A stretch of DNA of 18,169 nucleotides from the NCBI GenBank assembly GCA_050288085.1, contig JBNKDD010000101.1, positions 1-18,169 of the forward strand, written 5' to 3'. This document shows positions 13,216 to 18,169 of the stretch, piece by piece. The notes beneath the pieces were generated by a model that saw only the letters and a list, made by a program, of their open reading frames with translations, searched no databases and had not been told where the DNA came from. How positions within the stretch are numbered: position 1 is the first letter of the stretch; every line of letters starts with the position of its first letter. A program made the position numbers and the translations under genes. Source of the DNA: JBNKDD01 sp050288085. GTDB lineage: Bacteria > Chloroflexota > Anaerolineae > Aggregatilineales > UBA3940.

Positions 13216-14589
13216 TCAGGACTGCTCTGAGAGCAGATGGTAGTAATGAATAATCGTATCGATCCCGCGATAGAAGTGGTTTACACGAAAATGCTCATTA
13301 GGTGAATGGATATTGTCATCCAGGCCAAAGCCCATCAGCACTACCGGTGCGCCAAGCTCTTTCTGGATCATCGCAACAACCGGCAGCGTCCCGCCTTCAC
13401 GGGTGAATACCGGTGAGGCTCCCCAGGTTGCTTCATAGGCTTTGGCAGCGGCTTGCATCTCCGGGGCATCGGTGGGGGTGATGGCCGGAAAACCGATCGA
13501 GTGCTTTATCACCTCAAGCGTTACCGTATCCGGCACCAGGCTTTTTACATAATCGGTGAATAACTCCGCGATCTCTTCCGGGTCTTGATCGGCTACCAGG
13601 CGCATGCTGATCTTCGCACCTGCTTCAGCCGGGATGATGGTTTTTGCCCCTTCATCCTGGAAGCCACCAAAAATCCCGTTAACCTCACAGGTTGGGCGGG
13701 CGCTGATTCGCTCTATGAGGCTGTATTCTGATTCGCCCCAGATTTTCTTAAGGCCGGTTTCCTCCTGCCATTGTTCAAGTGAGTATGGAATCTCAGCCAG
13801 TTGGGCACGTTCCTCATCGGAGATGGCACGAACCTTATCATAAAAGCCCGGAATAGTAATTGTCCCATTGTCATCGTGCAGGGCGGCGATAATTTCCCCG
13901 ATTGCCTGGGCCGGATTATGCACCGAGCCGCCATAACTACCGGAATGCAGGTCACGCTTCGGCCCCTTGGCCCGAACTTCCATATAGGTCATACCGCGCA
14001 CCGCATAACAAATGGACGGCTGATCCGGGCCGAGGATACGCCCATCAGAGATCAGGCCGCTGTCGGCAGCAAGCAAATCTTTATGAGCCTGGACAAACGG
14101 CTCAAGGTGGAATGATCCGATCTCTTCTTCACCTTCAAGCAGCAGCTTGACGTTAACCGGTATCGATCCATTAGCCGCCAGCATCGACTCGATGGCCTTG
14201 AAATGGGCAAAAGCCTGTCCTTTGTCATCATTGGCTCCACGTGCCCAGATTTCCCCATCACGGATGTTTGGCTCAAATGGCGGGGTGATCCACTCATCCA
14301 GGGGATCGGCGGGCTGGACATCATAGTGCCCATAAACCAGGACGGTCGGGGCATCAGCACCGGCTCCTAACCACTCACCATAGATCACCGGGTGGCCCGG
14401 TGTAGGCAAAATCTGCACGTTGGTTAAACCGATGCGGGTCATATCCGCTGTCAGCCACTCGGCGGCGCGGGCCATATCCGATTTGTGTTCCGGGAGCGTG
14501 CTGACGCTTGGGATACGTAGCAAATCCATCAATTGATCAAGATAATGCTCACGGTTTGCTTTTGCATGTTCTAATGCTTTTTCGAGCAC
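13216..14589 (-). CDS. M20-family dipeptidase/metallopeptidase
   Basis: A full-length, 457-residue zinc peptidase of the M20 family, cytoplasmic, of the carnosinase/dipeptidase type that removes residues from short peptides. Metal and catalytic sites are intact: H88 and D90 in GHYDVQP, the bridging Asp121 in ARGANDDKG (117-124), the EGEEE run (152-156) with the catalytic and ligand Glu, Asp177 in AADSG, and His428 in NIHSPNE near the end. A dimerisation (lid) domain fills about residues 200-320, including DLHSGSYGG. The start is a GTG at 14589, seven bases after GGAGG. It sits 27 bases after the SulP gene and 54 bases before the TIR-HEAT gene, all in one direction. It is a paralogue of the peptidase on the other side of the SulP gene. 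Confidence 0.95.
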   Translation of the reverse strand: MLEKALEHAKANREHYLDQLMDLLRIPSVSTLPEHKSDMARAAEWLTADMTRIGLTNVQILPTPGHPVIYGEWLGAGADAPTVLVYGHYDVQPADPLDEWITPPFEPNIRDGEIWARGANDDKGQAFAHFKAIESMLAANGSIPVNVKLLLEGEEEIGSFHLEPFVQAHKDLLAADSGLISDGRILGPDQPSICYAVRGMTYMEVRAKGPKRDLHSGSYGGSVHNPAQAIGEIIAALHDDNGTITIPGFYDKVRAISDEERAQLAEIPYSLEQWQEETGLKKIWGESEYSLIERISARPTCEVNGIFGGFQDEGAKTIIPAEAGAKISMRLVADQDPEEIAELFTDYVKSLVPDTVTLEVIKHSIGFPAITPTDAPEMQAAAKAYEATWGASPVFTREGGTLPVVAMIQKELGAPVVLMGFGLDDNIHSPNEHFRVNHFYRGIDTIIHYYHLLSEQS

Positions 14590-14616
14590 AGAGAAACCTC
14601 CAGGTTAATTAAGTGT

Positions 14617-16830
14617 CTAGTCTAAAAGGGCTTCCAGGGTACGGTTATTATCAGCCAGGCGTTCGGCCATCAGGCTGGCGATAAACCGGTGAAAGGCTGA
14701 AGCCAGATCAGGATCACGCTCGGCCATGCGCAGAAGCGCCTCCTCAGAGAGCCGGTAAACCACACCCGGCTCAACGGTCACAACCGAAGCAGAACGCGTC
14801 TCGCCCAGATACAGACTCACCTCGCCAACAACCGTTCCCGCCCCTAAAGTTCTCAGCCGGACGGTCTCGCCACCATCCATTTCTAATTGGGCAGTCACCT
14901 GCCCGGATTCGATAAAATACAAATCCTCGGATTGATCACCCTGGCGGATCAGGGTTGTTCCCTCGGCGATCTCCTGCCGTTCAAGGTAAGCTATCAATCG
15001 GGATACATCGACATTCCCAGGGAATATTTCTTCTAACTGCGCATTCAGGGTCGATGGCAAATCGTCCAGGGCAAGAGCCGCTGATTTAAGTATCTGCTCC
15101 TCGCACCATTCGACACCATAATCCAGGTCAGGGAATATCTGTAAAACGCATGCTTCCTCATCCAGGCCACCTTTAACAAGCTGGCGTTGGATATCAGGAG
15201 CAAGGTCGGTAAGAACAAGTACAATTTTTTTCGCCTGGGCCAGTTGTTTTACCCGGCTAAAACTGAGCACCGCCGACGAGTCCAGCCCGGTAACGCGCCG
15301 GAAGTCCAACACGATAAACCGTAAATCAGGCTTCTCAGCATCATTAACACGGGCGGCGATCCGGCCAAGCAGCGCATTGGCCGTCCCAAAAAAGATAAAG
15401 CCCTGCAAATTGAGGACATAGATTTGATCACCAGCCTGACAGAGCGCCTGATAATGTTGGTGAGAACGTTCAACCTTGCTGCGATAAGAAGTTCCGGTCA
15501 GCACGTTTTTCACCACGTCGATCCGGCTGTAGTTAACGATGAACAGGATCACCGTCGCAACGATCCCAACCCCGACACCTTCCAAAAAGCCCACGGTGCT
15601 AATGACAGCCACGATCAGAAGCACCACCACATAATCCATTCGGGGGAGCGTGGCCCAGGCATCAATCAACCATTCGACCAGGAAAGCCAGGCCGAGGAAC
15701 ATCAGCAAACCACCTAAGAGCATATTGGGAAAGAAAGAGACCAACGAGGTTCCCAGAATCAGAGCCAAGCCACAGACACCCGCCGCAATGACTCCCGCCA
15801 GCCGGGTTTTCCCTCCTACCCGGTAACTCAGGGCAGTCAGGCTCATAGCCGGAAATCCGACGATCCCACCGCCCAATCCCGAAAGCACATTGGCCAACCC
15901 GGTCGAGCGCAGTTCACGATTCAGGTCAACCGGCTCCTCAAGGGACAGTTCAAGTCCGCTGGCATTGAGTAATAAGGATACGAGGCTGACCAATCCAATT
16001 GTTGCTACATTGCCCGCCTGACCCCAGATCACCGGCCAATCAACCTCACTGAGCATTGCCGGATTGATAGGTTTCCAGACACTCCCTTCAGGGAAGGGAC
16101 CAAGCAGCAATCCCATCTCCTGTGCCTCAGCAAAAGAGGTTCCGCTGGCAAACAGCACCACATAAAACACGACAATTGCCCCAACCAACATACCGGGCAA
16201 AATCAAGAAGTGGCTGTAACGGCGCATAATCACCAGCAGTGACAGCGCGAAGATCGTCCCCGGCAGCCATTTTAGCAGCACATCAGGTTGAAAAAGCGCG
16301 GGCAGTCCGGCAAAGGTCATGGGAAGATCGGCCATCATACCAATCGATCCCACCGCGAGCAGCCAACCTGTTCCGGCCAGGAATCCGCCAACAACCGGAT
16401 AGGGGATATAACGCACCAACTCGCCCAGTTTGAATATACCCAACAGGACAAAAAGCACACCGGTCAACATCGCGGTCAGGCTAACGGCAACAAGCGCTGT
16501 TGAAAAGACCTCTTCTTGAGTGGCTGAAGCGGCCATACTACCGGCAATCGAGGCAGCAACCAGGGCGAGAACAGCCGACGAGCTGTCTTGCGTACTGGCA
16601 ATAGTGCCCTTCAACGATCCAAAAAGCGCCACCACCAGCATAATGATGACGGAGCTATATAAGGCGTATCCCACCCCATTTGAGACAAAAGGAGCCAGTT
16701 CACCAGAGAAAATCAGCGCGCCAAAAGAAACCGTAATGATCACCTCAATTACGCCCAACACGAGGCCAGAAGTCACCTCAGGTAAGAGACGTTCTATCAG
16801 CCCCGGCGATTTATCCCTTTGTTGAGCCAT
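14617..16830 (-). CDS. SulP transporter with STAS and cyclic-nucleotide-binding domains
   Basis: A 737-residue inner-membrane anion transporter of the SulP/SLC26 family, with sulfate, bicarbonate or dicarboxylate as usual substrates; which one applies here is not readable. About the first 435 residues form 10-14 hydrophobic helices, including AAGVCGLALILGTSLVSFF and a STQDSSSAVLALVAAS segment. A cytosolic STAS domain (about residues 460-570) carries GLDSSAVLSF, the position where Ser can be phosphorylated in anti-sigma-antagonist-like domains. A C-terminal cNMP-binding domain (about 605-725) shows TLIRQGDQSEDLYFIESG and VGEVSLYLGETRSASVV, with the Glu and Arg that hold the cyclic phosphate. 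The start is the ATG at 16830 (GGGGA eight bases upstream); an in-frame ATG at 16845 lacks a ribosome site. Uptake may thus answer to a cyclic nucleotide. Confidence 0.93.
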   Translation of the reverse strand: MAQQRDKSPGLIERLLPEVTSGLVLGVIEVIITVSFGALIFSGELAPFVSNGVGYALYSSVIIMLVVALFGSLKGTIASTQDSSSAVLALVAASIAGSMAASATQEEVFSTALVAVSLTAMLTGVLFVLLGIFKLGELVRYIPYPVVGGFLAGTGWLLAVGSIGMMADLPMTFAGLPALFQPDVLLKWLPGTIFALSLLVIMRRYSHFLILPGMLVGAIVVFYVVLFASGTSFAEAQEMGLLLGPFPEGSVWKPINPAMLSEVDWPVIWGQAGNVATIGLVSLVSLLLNASGLELSLEEPVDLNRELRSTGLANVLSGLGGGIVGFPAMSLTALSYRVGGKTRLAGVIAAGVCGLALILGTSLVSFFPNMLLGGLLMFLGLAFLVEWLIDAWATLPRMDYVVVLLIVAVISTVGFLEGVGVGIVATVILFIVNYSRIDVVKNVLTGTSYRSKVERSHQHYQALCQAGDQIYVLNLQGFIFFGTANALLGRIAARVNDAEKPDLRFIVLDFRRVTGLDSSAVLSFSRVKQLAQAKKIVLVLTDLAPDIQRQLVKGGLDEEACVLQIFPDLDYGVEWCEEQILKSAALALDDLPSTLNAQLEEIFPGNVDVSRLIAYLERQEIAEGTTLIRQGDQSEDLYFIESGQVTAQLEMDGGETVRLRTLGAGTVVGEVSLYLGETRSASVVTVEPGVVYRLSEEALLRMAERDPDLASAFHRFIASLMAERLADNNRTLEALLD

Positions 16831-16851
16831 CAGCCCTTTCCCCATTTACAT

Positions 16852-18169
16852 CTATGAAGAACGTGATTCGGACAACAGGTGATAGTAGTGGATAATAGCG
16901 TCGATCCCTTTGAAAAAGTGGTCAACTAAATACCATTCATTAGGTGCATGAGCACCACACCCCAACACGCTGAACCCCATCAGCACGATAGGGATATCCA
17001 GTTCTCTAGAAAAAACAGCAGCAGCCGGGATCGAGCCGCCCTCCGGCATCAACTCCGGTGCTACTCCCCAGGTCCGTTCATATGCCTGAGCAGCAGCTTT
17101 GATCTCCGGGCTGTCTATTGCGACCTTGACCGGATAGCCACCGTCCCCAATATCGACCTGCACCTGCAGATCGTCCGGGGCGATGTCGCAAACGTAATCA
17201 GCAAACAACTGCGCAATTTCAAGGGGATCCTGATCCGGGACGAGGCGCATCGTGAATTTAGCATGAGCCTCTGCCGGGATAATGGTTTTACTGCCATCTC
17301 CCTGGAAACCACCCCAGATTCCATTGACCTCGCACGTTGGGCGGGTAGTCGCCCGTTCAAGTATTTCATAGTCTGGCTCACCCCAGGGCTTTTCCAACCC
17401 GGTTAGATCCTGCCATTCTGACAGTTCGAAGGGTCTTTGTGCCATGAGTTCTTTTTCGGCAGCAGTCAGAGAGCGTACCTTATCGTAAAAGCCAGGAATA
17501 GTGATCTTGCCGTTCTCATCATGCAGTGCAGCAACGATCTCCGCCAACGCCTGCGCCGGGTTATGGACAGTCCCGCCAAAAGCGCCAGAGTGCAAATCTG
17601 TGACCGGCCCAGTCACATGGACTTCAGTTTCGACAACACCACGTAGTGAATAGATAATCAGTGGTTTGCTCGGATCCATGAAGCCAGTATCAGACACCAG
17701 CGCCGAATCGGCAGCCAGCAGATCTGTATTTTCTGGGACAAAAGCTTGAAGCTCTGTTGTACCGGTTTCTTCTTCGCCCTCGAAAAGCAGTTTAACATTG
17801 ACCGGCAGTTTACCCTCTGCTGCCAGCATAGACTCGATGGCCTTCAGGTGGCTGAACATCTGGCCCTTATCATCGGCGGATCCACGTGCGTAAATCTTCC
17901 CATCGCGGATTTCGGGCTCAAAGGGTGGTGACTCCCACAGTTCAAGTGGATCGACGGGTTGGACATCATAGTGCCCATAGACAAGAACCGTCGGAGCTTC
18001 TGGGCCCGCGTCAAGCCATTCACCATAAACAAGAGGATGGCCCCCGTTTGAGAAGATCTGAACATCATTCAACCCGATCCGGGTCATATCATCTACCAGC
18101 CACTCAGCCGCCCGTTGGATATCGGGTTTATGCTCAGGCAGAGCGCTGATACTAGGAATACGGAGAAAT
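16852..18169 (-). CDS. M20-family dipeptidase, N-terminus beyond window edge
   Basis: A second M20 metallopeptidase, paralogous to the one at 13216-14589. The frame stays open through the right edge: upstream of an internal Met (codon at 18087) it reads LRIPSISALPEHKPDIQRAA, matching the start region of the paralogue, so about 25 N-terminal residues are missing. The metal sites are intact: GHYDVQP, RGSADDKGQ, EGEEETG, AADS and GAHAPNE. It differs from the paralogue mainly in the lid region and near the last histidine (GCGAHAP for DNIHSP), which suggests a different peptide preference. It precedes the SulP gene by 21 bases (6 if the earlier ATG is used) and is probably co-transcribed with it. 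Confidence 0.95.
   Translation of the reverse strand, partial: FLRIPSISALPEHKPDIQRAAEWLVDDMTRIGLNDVQIFSNGGHPLVYGEWLDAGPEAPTVLVYGHYDVQPVDPLELWESPPFEPEIRDGKIYARGSADDKGQMFSHLKAIESMLAAEGKLPVNVKLLFEGEEETGTTELQAFVPENTDLLAADSALVSDTGFMDPSKPLIIYSLRGVVETEVHVTGPVTDLHSGAFGGTVHNPAQALAEIVAALHDENGKITIPGFYDKVRSLTAAEKELMAQRPFELSEWQDLTGLEKPWGEPDYEILERATTRPTCEVNGIWGGFQGDGSKTIIPAEAHAKFTMRLVPDQDPLEIAQLFADYVCDIAPDDLQVQVDIGDGGYPVKVAIDSPEIKAAAQAYERTWGVAPELMPEGGSIPAAAVFSRELDIPIVLMGFSVLGCGAHAPNEWYLVDHFFKGIDAIIHYYHLLSESRSS

Noticed and set aside
14617..16830. Calling the SulP protein a sulfate permease
   Set aside because: Family members carry sulfate, bicarbonate, dicarboxylates and other anions, and no neighbouring sulfur-assimilation gene supports sulfate.
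1..18169. CRISPR arrays, tRNAs, insertion sequences or phage attachment sites
   Set aside because: No regularly spaced repeats, cloverleaf-like gene, transposase or terminal inverted repeats were seen on either strand.

Overview
The window looks like chromosomal DNA of a heterotrophic bacterium with moderate GC content. A member of the Chloroflexota is the best guess: the malate dehydrogenase is of the short LDH-like type known from Chloroflexus, and fused SulP-STAS-cyclic-nucleotide transporters, membrane-anchored helix-hairpin-helix proteins and TIR-HEAT proteins are familiar there. This taxonomic reading is inference from remembered family features, not from a marker gene. No rRNA, tRNA, CRISPR array, transposase or integrase was seen. 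The window holds 15 protein genes, two of them cut by the window ends. No gene-free stretch exceeds 300 bases; the longest is about 264 bases (7895-8158).

Layout. (1) 1-1118, minus: N-terminal part of transketolase, cut by the left edge. (2) 1259-3800, minus: a divergent Hsp90/HtpG-type chaperone overlapping by 14 bases with an unrecognised 214-residue protein. (3) 3901-6975, plus: a TetR regulator behind a textbook sigma-70 promoter with a perfect 16-bp palindrome over its transcription start, followed by two acyl-CoA dehydrogenases. (4) A bidirectional hairpin terminator at 6991-7010 separates these from 7032-7894, minus: two single-hotdog MaoC-type proteins that resemble the mycobacterial HadA/HadB dehydratase pair. 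(5) 8159-11006, plus: a membrane protein with a cytoplasmic helix-hairpin-helix tail, malate dehydrogenase, and a PPP-like metallophosphatase. (6) 11019-18169, minus: a tightly packed run, read in transcription order, of an M20 dipeptidase (cut by the right edge), a SulP-STAS-cNMP transporter, a second M20 dipeptidase, a TIR-HEAT protein, and two tandem Nudix hydrolases.

How the parts may work together. Region 3-4 reads as an acyl-CoA beta-oxidation module built from heteromeric enzymes. In the dehydrogenase pair only one subunit keeps the catalytic Glu and the FAD-loop motif. In the hydratase pair only one subunit keeps the Asp/His dyad. The TetR protein is expected to repress its own operon through the palindrome.

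The most unusual arrangement is the TIR-HEAT gene coupled by stop/start overlaps to two Nudix hydrolases. TIR domains can cleave NAD+ to ADP-ribose products and Nudix enzymes can hydrolyse ADP-ribose-like compounds, so an NAD-derived signal with a built-in degrader is a reasonable hypothesis. The TIR catalytic Glu is, however, not in its usual register, so activity is uncertain.
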